Shown piece after piece: positions 50,592-59,232 of a DNA stretch of 64,000 nucleotides (position 1 is its first letter; the number at the start of each line of letters is the position of its first letter). The notes beneath the pieces are model-generated. The model ran no database searches, was not told where the DNA came from, and saw only the letters and a list, made by a program, of their open reading frames with translations. The position numbers were made by a program, and so were the translations under genes. This stretch comes from Calothrix sp. PCC 7716 (GTDB lineage Bacteria > Cyanobacteriota > Cyanobacteriia > Cyanobacteriales > Nostocaceae), in the NCBI RefSeq assembly GCF_019977735.1, contig NZ_AP025018.1, positions 2,108,001-2,172,000 on the forward strand. Reading direction: 5' to 3'.

Positions 50592-52283
50592 ATGATTATT
50601 TTAAATAAATTCATGACTAGTAGGATTTTTAGTCTGTTATTAACAAGTGTATTATTAACAAGCTGTTCTGACCCGAATGCTGAAAAGGGCAACACAATTA
50701 GATTACTATATTGGCAGGCGCCAACTATCCTTAATCCGCATCTAGCTTGGGGAGCGAAAGACTTTGAGGCTAGTCGAATTAGTTACGAACCACTTGCTAG
50801 TTTTAATCAAGATAGTAAATTAATACTGTTCCTAGGAGCGGAAATTCCCACTCTTGAAAATGGAGGACTAGCAAAAGATGGTAAATCAGTTACTTGGAAA
50901 TTAAAGCAGGGTATAAAGTGGTCGGATGGTAAACCTTTTACAGCCGCAGATGTGGTTTTTACTTATAAATATATTTCCAATCCGGCTGTTGCTGCTACCA
51001 CATCCGGAATTTACAAAGATGTTCAAAGTGTGGAAGCTATTAATGACTACACAGTCAAAATAAATTTTCGCGCTCCTAACCCTGCTTGGTCATTGCCTTT
51101 TATTGGTGAGTCAGGACTTATTCTGCCAAATCACATTTTTGAAAAATACAACGGTGCTAACGCAAGGGAGGCGCCAGCAAATCGTCTGACTGTGGGTACT
51201 GGTGCTTACCGGGTGGTACAATTTAAACCAGGTGATATTGTCATCTATGAACCAAATCCTTTGTTTCGGTCAGCCGATAAAGTAAAATTTCAACGGGTAG
51301 AAATCAAAGGTGGTGGTGATGCTGCTTCTGCTGCAAGAGCGGTATTGCAAACTCAGTCAGCAGATTATGCTTGGAACTTGCAAGTGGAGGCAAAGGTTCT
51401 CAAGCAACTCTCTCTTGCTGGTAAAGGTAAATTAAACAACGTCTTTGGGTCTTTTGTCGAGCGAATTATGTTTAATCAGACAGACCCGAAATTTGGTTCT
51501 AGTGTGCAGTTTCCTCATCCGTTTTTTAGCGATAAGAAAGTTCGTCAAGCTTTTAGCTATGCTGTTGACCGGGAAACAATAGCTAAACAGTTATTTGGTG
51601 ATATTGCTCGCCCTGTCGCAAACGTATTAACGGCGCCAGAAATATATAATTCGCCGAATACCACATACGAATTTAACGTCAAAAAAGCTGCTGCGTTATT
51701 AGATGAAGCCGGATGGAAAGATACAAATGAGAATGGGATTCGGGATAAAAATGGTGTAGAAATGAATGTTTTATTTCAGACTTCAGCCAACCCAGTGCGA
51801 CAGAAAATTCAAGAAATAGTAAAACAAGGATTAACATCTATTGGTGTCAAAGTTGATTTAAAAAGCATTGACCCAAGTATTTTTTTCTCTGGAGACCCTA
51901 ATAACCCAGACACAACTAGCCGTTTCCAAGCGGACATGCAACTGTTTTCTGATAACAATAATAACCCAGACCCTAGTATTTCTATGAAGAGTTGGACTTG
52001 TTCAGAAATTGCTCAAAAAGAAAATAATTGGTCTAAAAACAATTTCTCACGTTACTGCAATCCTGAATATGACAAGCTTTGGCAACAGTCTACAACAGAG
52101 TTGAATTTAGCTCGTCGGCGCCAGTTATTTATCCAAATGAACGATATTTTAATTAAAGATGCTGTTGTACTTCCTTTAGTTACTCGCGCGCGTGTAATAG
52201 CGACTAGTAATAATCTTAGTGGTGTAGAATTTACACCGTGGGATGCGAATACTTGGAATATTCATGAGTGGCAGAAAAAGTAA
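50592..52283 (+). CDS. ABC transporter substrate-binding lipoprotein, peptide/nickel type
   Basis: 563 residues. The lipobox LLTSC (Cys25) follows a short signal sequence, so it is a membrane-anchored periplasmic lipoprotein. The SBP_bac_5 family signature is visible: KDGKSVTWKLKQGIKWSDGKPFTAADVVFTYKYI, and VRQAFSYAVDRETIAKQLF in the second lobe. AAAAGGGGTAAATT precedes the ATG. The permeases of the same transporter type lie 1 kb downstream but on the opposite strand, split off by an MNT/HEPN pair, and one is truncated. Confidence 0.9.
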   Translation: MIILNKFMTSRIFSLLLTSVLLTSCSDPNAEKGNTIRLLYWQAPTILNPHLAWGAKDFEASRISYEPLASFNQDSKLILFLGAEIPTLENGGLAKDGKSVTWKLKQGIKWSDGKPFTAADVVFTYKYISNPAVAATTSGIYKDVQSVEAINDYTVKINFRAPNPAWSLPFIGESGLILPNHIFEKYNGANAREAPANRLTVGTGAYRVVQFKPGDIVIYEPNPLFRSADKVKFQRVEIKGGGDAASAARAVLQTQSADYAWNLQVEAKVLKQLSLAGKGKLNNVFGSFVERIMFNQTDPKFGSSVQFPHPFFSDKKVRQAFSYAVDRETIAKQLFGDIARPVANVLTAPEIYNSPNTTYEFNVKKAAALLDEAGWKDTNENGIRDKNGVEMNVLFQTSANPVRQKIQEIVKQGLTSIGVKVDLKSIDPSIFFSGDPNNPDTTSRFQADMQLFSDNNNNPDPSISMKSWTCSEIAQKENNWSKNNFSRYCNPEYDKLWQQSTTELNLARRRQLFIQMNDILIKDAVVLPLVTRARVIATSNNLSGVEFTPWDANTWNIHEWQKK

Positions 52284-52394
52284 TACCAATTTTAATATGA
52301 AGTTGCAACAAATTCTCCTTTACGAATAATCGTAAACAATTATTTTCTAAAATTGCTACAATCAGGTTTTGTATAGTAAAATCACACCCGCAAT

Positions 52395-52769
52395 ATGCAA
52401 TTTATCACTGAAACAATAATTACTGAAATCACCCAGCGTATTGTAAACGAACTAAATCCTGAAGAAATTATCTTGTTTGGTTCCTATGCTTGGGGCAACC
52501 CACATCAATATAGCGACCTTGATTTATGTGTAATTGTACCAGACAATATTCCTAAATTCGACCGTATCGAATGGGGAGTGCGCGCATTAAATGCTGTAAA
52601 TGATTTAATGATTGATGTGGACATTGCAATTAAAACCAGAAGCGATGTAGAAACATTCAAAAAAGTCCCAGCTTCTTTAACCAAAAAAATTATAGAACGA
52701 GGTAAATTACTTTATGGACAAGGCAAAACGTACACTAGTGCAATTTTGGCTGAAAAAAGCACAGCGTGA
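52395..52769 (+). CDS. MNT-type nucleotidyltransferase (antitoxin-like)
   Basis: 124 residues. The minimal nucleotidyltransferase motif is complete: LFGSYAWGNPHQYSDLDLCVI, with a third acidic residue in MIDVDIAIK. In MNT/HEPN pairs this protein adenylylates and silences the HEPN RNase. Its gene overlaps the HEPN gene by 56 bases. The last residues (YTSAILAEKSTA) lie in the overlap. Confidence 0.88.
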   Translation: MQFITETIITEITQRIVNELNPEEIILFGSYAWGNPHQYSDLDLCVIVPDNIPKFDRIEWGVRALNAVNDLMIDVDIAIKTRSDVETFKKVPASLTKKIIERGKLLYGQGKTYTSAILAEKSTA

Positions 52770-53133
52770 TTTGGCAGCTGCACATTCCTTAGCTCAAGAA
52801 CTACCAGACATCGCTATTTACCATTGTCAGCAAGGCGCCGAAAAAGCTCTCAAGGGTTTTCTTGTATTCCATGATACTGACTCTGGCGATACTCATAACA
52901 TCAACACCTTAGTAAAAATAGCTAGTACGTTTAAACCATAGTTTGCAACTCTTTTAAAAGAAGCAGGATATTTGAGTCAATATAATCAAATATATCGATA
53001 TCCGATGGAAGTAACAGAGGATTTTAACCCTAGTCCAGGGGAATTAAAGAAAGCATATAAATTGGCAAGTGAGGTTTATAACAGTGTAATTAATTCTATG
53101 CCGGAAGAAATTACTGGAAAATCTCAAAATTAG
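52714..53133 (+). pseudogene. HEPN-domain protein (toxin-like) interrupted by an in-frame TAG
   Basis: The HEPN frame starts at ATG 52714 and reads FWLKKAQRDLAAAHSLAQ, then IAIYHCQQGAEKALKGFLVF, typical of HEPN helices. A TAG at 52939-52941 follows STFKP, but the same frame continues with FATLLKEAGYLSQYNQIYRYPMEV and ends at 53133, giving a normal length of about 139 codons. TAG probably replaces CAG (Gln). The truncated 75-residue form lacks the last helices. The partner MNT gene is intact. Confidence 0.85.
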
Positions 53134-53152
53134 AACTAAACCCTTGGTTTAA

Positions 53153-53419
53153 TTATTGATTATGACCTGCAACCAACATCGAAAAAATTCCCACTGCAAT
53201 TGATATTCGTCCCCCATATAAAACTCTAGCTAAGATATCTTGACCTAGGTCATTAGTACCAAAAGAATGTGACCAGCTAGGGGGAAGAGTCGCTTCAAGA
53301 AAGTCAATTTTATTAATGGGAGTAGTGTAAATTAACGGGCTAACTATAACACTTGATACAATGATTAATAATATAATTGTACCCACCATAGCTCCTCGGT
53401 TGCGATGAAATTGGCGCAT
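53153..53419 (-). pseudogene. Truncated OppC/DppC-type ABC permease
   Basis: 88 residues of a peptide permease of normal length about 280-300. The N-terminal membrane helix (about 13-33) and the PSWSHSFGTNDLGQDILARVLYGGRISIAVG segment before the transmembrane core are present. The frame then ends after SMLVAGHNQ. The transmembrane core and EAA loop are lost. It is next to the disrupted HEPN gene. It lies 6 bases from the intact first permease gene, so the operon was probably cut here. Confidence 0.88.
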
Positions 53420-53425
53420 AAATAA

Positions 53426-54397
53426 TTATTTTGTTGAGGATACGCGCGGGTCTAGTAAACCGTAAAGAATATCAGCAATCAAATTAAAGATTACAATCAA
53501 AATACCATATATAAAGGTAATTGACATGACAACTGGTGTATCACTAGAATTAATAGAATCAATTAACAAAGCACCAATACCCGGAACACGGAACACTTTC
53601 TCTATGACTAAAGCTCCAGTAAAAATACTAGGAATATCTAAAGCAACTAAAGTGACTACAGGAATTAAGGCATTCCGCAAAACGTGACGTATAATCACAA
53701 TATAATGAGGTAATCCTTTAGCATAAGCAGTTCGCACGTAATCTTTATGAATATTTTCTAAAATCTCTGAACGGACAAAACGCATTAATACTGCTGTTTG
53801 CCAAATTCCTAACACAAATATAGGCATAATCGACTGTTTAATAAGTTCAAAAAAACTATTTAAATCTGTTACTTGTAAATCGCTATTATAAATAAAAGGT
53901 AGCCATTTTAATTGAACACTGAAAATGATAATCAACAACAAACTAGTAAAAAAAGTGGGGAGAGAAAAGCCGAAAAACACCAAAGTAGTCAAAACCATGT
54001 CAAAGGTAGAATTGCGTTTGAGCGCAGAAATTACTCCTAAAGGAACAGCTAATAATGTACCCAAAAAGTAAGCTGAACCAACTATCCATAAAGTCACGGG
54101 GAGACGTTGAAAAATCAGACTACTAACCGAAGTGCGACTAGTAAAAGAATACCCCATATCCCCACTTATAAAAGCAGTAACCCACTTGATATAGCGGATA
54201 TGAGTTGGTTGGTCTAGACCTAAAGACCTTCTAATGTTTTCCCGCACTTCTGCTGTAATTCCAGAATTAAGTGCAAATTCTCCCATTGGGTCACCAGGCG
54301 CCAATGCTAAAATAGCAAAGATTACAATACTGATAGCTATTAGTGTCGGAATTGAAATCAGTATACGTTGAATTAAATATTTGACCATGACTAACAA
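53426..54397 (-). CDS. OppB/DppB-type ABC transporter permease
   Basis: 323 residues with six membrane segments. The N-terminal MVKYLIQRILISIPTLIAISIVIFAILALAPGDP is typical. The EAA loop is seen as RTAYAKGLPHYIVIIRHVLRNALIP, and the C-terminal GLLDPRV is usual. It would pair with an OppC subunit, of which only a fragment remains (53153-53419). Without the second permease it is probably non-functional as a transporter unless another subunit is coded elsewhere. Confidence 0.92.
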   Translation of the reverse strand: MLVMVKYLIQRILISIPTLIAISIVIFAILALAPGDPMGEFALNSGITAEVRENIRRSLGLDQPTHIRYIKWVTAFISGDMGYSFTSRTSVSSLIFQRLPVTLWIVGSAYFLGTLLAVPLGVISALKRNSTFDMVLTTLVFFGFSLPTFFTSLLLIIIFSVQLKWLPFIYNSDLQVTDLNSFFELIKQSIMPIFVLGIWQTAVLMRFVRSEILENIHKDYVRTAYAKGLPHYIVIIRHVLRNALIPVVTLVALDIPSIFTGALVIEKVFRVPGIGALLIDSINSSDTPVVMSITFIYGILIVIFNLIADILYGLLDPRVSSTK

Positions 54398-54540
54398 CTT
54401 GGCGCCGCTATATTTATTTTACATTAGCCAACTGCAACAAGCATAAATTTTATACTGTCTTATTAAGTGGTCGTTCATCTGTTGTCAAAAAGGACACATT
54501 CCCGTAGCTTATATCTTGCACCATTCAAGAGCAAGCTCAA

Positions 54541-54556
54541 AGAAACCGGGCTTCTT
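54541..54556. repeat. Half copy of the GAAACCGGGCTTC repeat
   Basis: AGAAACCGGGCTTCTT occurs once, preceded by ATCTTGCACC..., as in the compound hairpin at 34605. It lies between oppB and the transaldolase-like gene. Confidence 0.7.
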
Positions 54557-54658
54557 GAGAAAAATTTGGTTAGAAACCTTGAAAAGTAAATTAATACTAT
54601 AATGCAGGTCCTTAAGGTTTTGATTGAAATGATATATTCCTAATCATCTGGAGTTATT

Positions 54659-55339
54659 TTACGAATTATTAGGCTCAAGACGACGAGCAGCTTGCTCAAA
54701 GTCATCAGCAGCTTGATTTGTAGCTGTTACTTCAAAAAACGCCTCTGCGATGATGGGTGAAAACGTGAATGTATTTAAGCCTTGAGTTGCGAGCAATACA
54801 ATATCATCTACACTGCGAATGCTAGCAACCAAAATTCGAGTGGCGCCACCAACACCGACATTTGCTAATTGCATTGCTGCCAAATCTTCAAGTCCATTAC
54901 GTCCCAAATCGTTAATTCTACCTAAATAAGGTGCAACATAATCGGCGCCACTTGCAGCTGCTATTAAAACTTGGTGAATAGCGTAAACCCCAGTTAGGGT
55001 AACTCGAATCCCTTCTGCAATTAACTTACTTGCAGCCTCGGTTCCAACTTTGGTAATTGGCGCCTTAACTACAACACGTTTATCTATTTCTGCTAATAGC
55101 TTACCCGTTTTTACTAATGAATCAACTGTAGTCCCCCAGGTCTGAAGTTGAACTTCTTTAGCCTTTAAAGCAAACGCTTGGTTAGCTAAAACCTTTAACC
55201 GCTCAACACTACAGGTAACTTGAGAGCGTTCTAACAAAAGTGGATTTGTCGTTACTCCGTAAAATAGCCCTGTTGGCAACCAATGTTCCCACTGTTGTGT
55301 ATCGGCAGTGTCGAGAAATAAACGGATTCCTTTATGCAT
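54659..55339 (-). CDS. Transaldolase-family (fructose-6-phosphate aldolase-like) protein
   Basis: 226 residues, the size of TalC/FSA-type proteins. FLDTADTQQWEHWLPTGLFYGVTTNPLLL opens the barrel, the Schiff-base lysine is in VVVKAPIT, and GADYVAPYLGRINDLGRNG is a family strand-loop. It is distinct from the large transaldolase at 19761. The reaction could be aldol cleavage or transaldol transfer; the exact activity is not determined by sequence. It lies 24 bases downstream of the P450 stop, so it is probably cotranscribed. Confidence 0.88.
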   Translation of the reverse strand: MHKGIRLFLDTADTQQWEHWLPTGLFYGVTTNPLLLERSQVTCSVERLKVLANQAFALKAKEVQLQTWGTTVDSLVKTGKLLAEIDKRVVVKAPITKVGTEAASKLIAEGIRVTLTGVYAIHQVLIAAASGADYVAPYLGRINDLGRNGLEDLAAMQLANVGVGGATRILVASIRSVDDIVLLATQGLNTFTFSPIIAEAFFEVTATNQAADDFEQAARRLEPNNS

Positions 55340-55363
55340 AAACCTGTAACCTAACTTTTTATG

Positions 55364-56731
55364 TTATCGGGTTTTAACGGCGCCTTGCTTGAGTTTTTCA
55401 GTTATCATCATTCGCACGCCGCCTTTTGGAGCAAGGGTAAAACCACGACGTTGCATTATAACAGGTTTATCTTCTGCTAAAACAAGCTGATACTTTGATA
55501 AAATTGTTGCTAGAACTAATTTCATTTCCATTTGAGCTAAAGCATATCCCAAACATCGCCGACTTCCACCACCAAAAGGCAAGTATTCCGCAGGTGAGTA
55601 CTGGCGCCCTATAAAACGTTCTGGTTTAAACTGTTCAGCATCAGGATACAAATCTTCCCGATAATGCACAAGATAACTACTCATTAAAAAGGTAGTTTCC
55701 GCATCAAACTCGTAACCGGCAATCTTCATAGATGATTTGGTAATGCGTGGGAATAATACTGGAATAACTGGATACATTCGTAGCGTTTCTTGACAAACTG
55801 CTGTGAAATAAGGAAGTTGATTAATTTCGGTAAAATTGTTATTATTCCCTAAGCTGTCGAGTTCATGCTGCAATTTTTCTAGAACATCAGGATGTCGATA
55901 AATTTGATAGAAAGCCCACGATAATGTTGTTGCAGTAGTTTCGTGCCCAGCAAACAAAATTGTGAGCAACTCATCTTTTAACTCCTCGTCGCTCATTGCT
56001 TGTCCATTCTCATCCCTCGCTGCCATCATCAAACTTAAAACATCACTGCCGTAATCATTTTGTTTTGTTCTTTTCTCTGTAATTTCTGCTTGGAGCAAAT
56101 TATGAACCTGGCGTTGTCTTTGTTTCATTTGCCCCCAAGGAGTCCACATTCCCCAATCTTTTTGTAAGAAGCGCAAAAATAACATGCTAGAGCGTAGAGG
56201 AGAATCAGTCATATCAAGCCAAGCTGTAAGTAGAGGTTTAAGTTGTTCATAGCGTTCCCCTTTACTTAAACCAAAGACGATTTGTAAAATCACTTCTAAG
56301 CTAACTTTCTGCATGGCAGAGCGAGTTATAAATGTTTGACCTACTTCCCATTGGCTTGCAATCTGCTCTGTAATTAAGAAAATTTGTTTTGCATAAGCTT
56401 GTAGTCTTTCTCCATGAAAAGGAGGCATTAATAATTTTCGTTCTCGTCGATGGCGCCCACCATCTATTAAAATTAAAGAATTTTTGCCGAGTAGAGGCTC
56501 TGCAAGGTCATTCCCGCGACCAACATCAAATTTAGAATCTTGGTTGAAAATTTCTTGAATAGCTTGCGGATTACCTACGATTACGCTAGGAGCAAGCCCA
56601 CTAAGATGCATGGAAAAAATATCTCCATACTTTTGGCTATATTTGCGCTGAAATTCAATTGGGTCGGCGATCCAATTTATAAGTTGCCACCAAGGAGGAC
56701 TAGTAATACGATTCGGTAGTTGACTCAACAT
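55364..56731 (-). CDS. Cytochrome P450, CYP110-like
   Basis: 455 residues. I-helix [17 protein letters not shown]-helix ETLRMYP and heme-ligand loop [17 protein letters not shown] with Cys393. No membrane anchor. CYP110 enzymes of filamentous cyanobacteria oxidise fatty acids, terpenes and alkanes; the substrate here is unknown. Downstream lies the transaldolase-like gene (24-base gap) and upstream the MFS transporter on the same strand, suggesting a small metabolic or export unit. Confidence 0.93.
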   Translation of the reverse strand: MLSQLPNRITSPPWWQLINWIADPIEFQRKYSQKYGDIFSMHLSGLAPSVIVGNPQAIQEIFNQDSKFDVGRGNDLAEPLLGKNSLILIDGGRHRRERKLLMPPFHGERLQAYAKQIFLITEQIASQWEVGQTFITRSAMQKVSLEVILQIVFGLSKGERYEQLKPLLTAWLDMTDSPLRSSMLFLRFLQKDWGMWTPWGQMKQRQRQVHNLLQAEITEKRTKQNDYGSDVLSLMMAARDENGQAMSDEELKDELLTILFAGHETTATTLSWAFYQIYRHPDVLEKLQHELDSLGNNNNFTEINQLPYFTAVCQETLRMYPVIPVLFPRITKSSMKIAGYEFDAETTFLMSSYLVHYREDLYPDAEQFKPERFIGRQYSPAEYLPFGGGSRRCLGYALAQMEMKLVLATILSKYQLVLAEDKPVIMQRRGFTLAPKGGVRMMITEKLKQGAVKTR

Positions 56732-56814
56732 AAATCTTTACTCTTTGAGTACACACAAATATTTTAACAATGTAGAGACGTTACATGTAATGTCTCTACA
56801 CTTATGCAACGAAC

Positions 56815-57993
56815 CTATTTTGAAATTCCCATTAGCAATGCTAGTGGCGCCGCCAGTAAAAGCCACATAATGTTCTGTAAACCAAATTGCGACGCTAGTA
56901 ACCCAAGAATTAGTGGCATAAAACCACCAACTAAACCAAACAAATTATCTAGCGTCATTACTGTACCACTTTGTCCTGGCATGGCTGTATATAATTGCCC
57001 TTTAAGAATAGAGTACCAACCAGCGTTGAAAAAACCCAGCAAGCCAAGAATTATAAATTTGACATTTATATTTGGTACAACCAAAAAAGCTGAGTAAAGA
57101 CACAAGACAATTATGGCGCTAAATCTTAAATAATCTAATCCTCGCACTCGTTCTAGTAAAGGAATGATTAAAAAATCTCCTAATAATCCTACTCCTAACC
57201 ATACAGTTACAGCAAAACTCGCCTGTGTGTTGTTTGCACCAACCACATCGACAAAGTACAATGCTAAAAAGCCACGTAAAACATCAAGCATTAAGTCAGA
57301 AAATTGTAGTAAAGTTAACCAGCGTATTACTTCACACTGCTTTAAGGCTTCAAAAGCATTGCTTATCCCTGAATTAAAACTATGTGTTGGTTCATTAACT
57401 TGTTTTGATGCAGGCAAATTTCTAATTGGATTCCACAGCGACCCCAATGTTAACAGTGTTAATACTGCCAATACTAAAAATGCAATTCGCCAACTTTGAT
57501 GTAATGCCACAGTACAACCTAAAATCAACGGTCCAATTACATTTCCAACAGAACCTGCTAGTGTCCAACGTGCCATATTTTGTTCGTGTCGTGTAGGTTC
57601 AATGTCCATCAAAGTCGCTTGGGCAAGACTCACAAAGGCGCCTGAAGCTGGATAAAATAGTACAAATGCTGCGAGTAACAGTGAAAAGTTCTGGCTAAAG
57701 GAAACTAGCAGCAAAGAAATAGCAAAAGCTACACCTCCACCCAAGATAAGCTGGCGCCTCTTACCAATATCCCCCAGTATTCCCAAAATTGGTTCTATTA
57801 AGCTACTGATGGTATTAGGTATTGTAAGTAACATCCCGACTTGTACATAAGAAAGATGCAAGTCATTACGAATCAAGGGCCATGCGGCGCCACGTACTCC
57901 ATCAACAAGTTCATCTAATAACTCAATAACTAAGAAGGTGAAGGTTAGTAAAACTAGATTCTTAGTAACTTTGTTTTTACCATTAAATGGCAT
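56815..57993 (-). CDS. MFS transporter
   Basis: 392 residues with about 12 membrane segments. GILGDIGKRRQLILGGG is the conserved loop 2-3 MFS signature, and FVLFYPASGAFVSLAQATLMDIEP is like fosmidomycin-resistance-type exporters. No substrate can be assigned. It lies upstream of the P450 on the same strand with an 83-base gap. Confidence 0.88.
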   Translation of the reverse strand: MPFNGKNKVTKNLVLLTFTFLVIELLDELVDGVRGAAWPLIRNDLHLSYVQVGMLLTIPNTISSLIEPILGILGDIGKRRQLILGGGVAFAISLLLVSFSQNFSLLLAAFVLFYPASGAFVSLAQATLMDIEPTRHEQNMARWTLAGSVGNVIGPLILGCTVALHQSWRIAFLVLAVLTLLTLGSLWNPIRNLPASKQVNEPTHSFNSGISNAFEALKQCEVIRWLTLLQFSDLMLDVLRGFLALYFVDVVGANNTQASFAVTVWLGVGLLGDFLIIPLLERVRGLDYLRFSAIIVLCLYSAFLVVPNINVKFIILGLLGFFNAGWYSILKGQLYTAMPGQSGTVMTLDNLFGLVGGFMPLILGLLASQFGLQNIMWLLLAAPLALLMGISK

Positions 57994-58384
57994 ATTGTAA
58001 TTCTCCCATCCTCAAAATTTGATACCAACGCAAAATTTTTACAACGTTGGTTCAAAGGAGGGGGAATCCATGAGCAAAATCTTAGCCTTAAAAGTAAGAC
58101 GAATTGCTTGCTGAATAATTTTCTAGCAGCTTACCAGGGTGGAAACATCATAAAAGCATTTATCTTGTGTGTTAATACTGTAGCATAGTTCACTACAAAA
58201 TTGTATTTTCCCCGTAGGATAGCCTTCTAGCCTCTCCTTCATATAAAATCACGGCGCCACCAATAAACTCTTAACTCACCGGAATGCACCAGGGTTAGAA
58301 ACCGGGCTTCTTGACCAAATTTTCGCTATAAACCCCTAATTTATCGTACAGAAGCCCGGTTTCTTTTGGCTTGTTGAGAATTTG
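57994..58384. other. Intergenic region with hairpin repeat
   Basis: No gene is evident before the SH3 remnant at 58385. Contains the hairpin repeat at 58296-58366 and one GGCGCC site near 58253. Confidence 0.5.
58296..58366. repeat. GAAACCGGGCTTC/GAAGCCCGGTTTC hairpin repeat
   Basis: Copy with CGGGCTT arms about 40 bases apart. Its right arm merges with the start of the SH3-like remnant, whose frame is truncated here. Confidence 0.85.
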
Positions 58385-58492
58385 GGAACGGTCTCCGAAT
58401 CATTCAAAGAGTATGGGAAATCTCGTTGGTATCGTGTTCAGTTCCCTAATAATGCTGCTGGTTGGGTACGAGAGAATTTGTTATCAGTATGA
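58385..58492 (+). pseudogene. SH3-domain C-terminal remnant
   Basis: The frame reads GTVSESFKEYGKSRWYRVQF then NNAAGWVRENLLSV and TGA, the typical last strands of a bacterial SH3 (SH3_3) domain. No start codon lies in frame; upstream it runs straight into the hairpin repeat. A gene has lost its 5' part, and the repeat marks the junction. Confidence 0.7.
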
Positions 58493-58594
58493 GCAAAAGG
58501 ATGCATTATTACTTGCCCAGAAAATTAAGTTTAGGAACCCAGTTTAGCTTGTGTGTTGTTATAGTGATGACAGGAGCAGGTTCAAGTAAACTCC

Positions 58595-58849
58595 ATGAAG
58601 CCAATTCGTTTTACCAAACACGCTTTATCGCAATGCATCGAGCGTGGTACAAATGAGCTAGAAGTTACTGAAGCAATTCTTAATGGCAATCGAAAGCCAG
58701 CTAAGAAAGGTAGATTTGAATATCGTTACGACTTTCAATTCAATGGAGAATGGCAAGGGCGCTCTTATGCTATTAAACGAGTTTCGCCGATTATAGCCGA
58801 TAGCGAGACGGAAATTGTAGTGATTACTGTATATACATTTTATTTTTAA
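58595..58849 (+). CDS. DUF4258 small protein (toxin-like)
   Basis: 84 residues. IRFTKHALSQCIERGTNELEV with the conserved His-Arg pattern and RYDFQFNGEWQGRSYAIKRV, then ETEIVVITVYTFYF, match DUF4258, a RelE/BrnT-like small domain. It is directly followed by a DUF2283 gene (13-base gap), a common pair. Function as toxin is inferred from that pairing. Confidence 0.8.
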   Translation: MKPIRFTKHALSQCIERGTNELEVTEAILNGNRKPAKKGRFEYRYDFQFNGEWQGRSYAIKRVSPIIADSETEIVVITVYTFYF

Positions 58850-58862
58850 GGAAAGTGACGCT

Positions 58863-59093
58863 ATGAAAATTAGTTATGATCAAGAAACTGACTCACTTTA
58901 TATTCGCCTGGTTGATGGATATCATGAATGTCGTACTTTGCGCTTAAACGATGAAATAGCCCTGAATATTGGTGCAGATGAAGTTTTAGTTGGTGTAGAA
59001 ATTCTTGATGCAAAGGAGGTTCTTGGATCAGGGCAGTTGCCACAAGTTGTTCTAGAGAATATCCCATTTAAGATTGTATCAACGGCAGCTTGA
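58863..59093 (+). CDS. DUF2283 small protein
   Basis: 76 residues. MKISYDQETDSLYIRLVDG, LNDEIALNIGADEVLVGVEILDA is the family pattern of DUF2283. It lies 13 bases after the DUF4258 gene with AAGGAAAGTGACGCT before the ATG. Such pairs recur in cyanobacteria; an antitoxin role is plausible but untested. Confidence 0.85.
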   Translation: MKISYDQETDSLYIRLVDGYHECRTLRLNDEIALNIGADEVLVGVEILDAKEVLGSGQLPQVVLENIPFKIVSTAA

Positions 59094-59232
59094 AGTCCAT
59101 AAAAAGTTTAGTTCTAAAACATTTAAAATTATCGTTTTTGAATTGGGCACCGATAATTTTCATTTGTCTTGGAAATTTTAATTTCTATTGTGTTCAAAAC
59201 CTATGCCCTCAAAACTATAAACAGACATAATT

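Noticed and set aside
58462-58656. 64-residue plus-strand frame before DUF4258
   Set aside because: Overlaps the SH3 remnant and the DUF4258 start in other frames, no ribosome binding site and no recognisable pattern.
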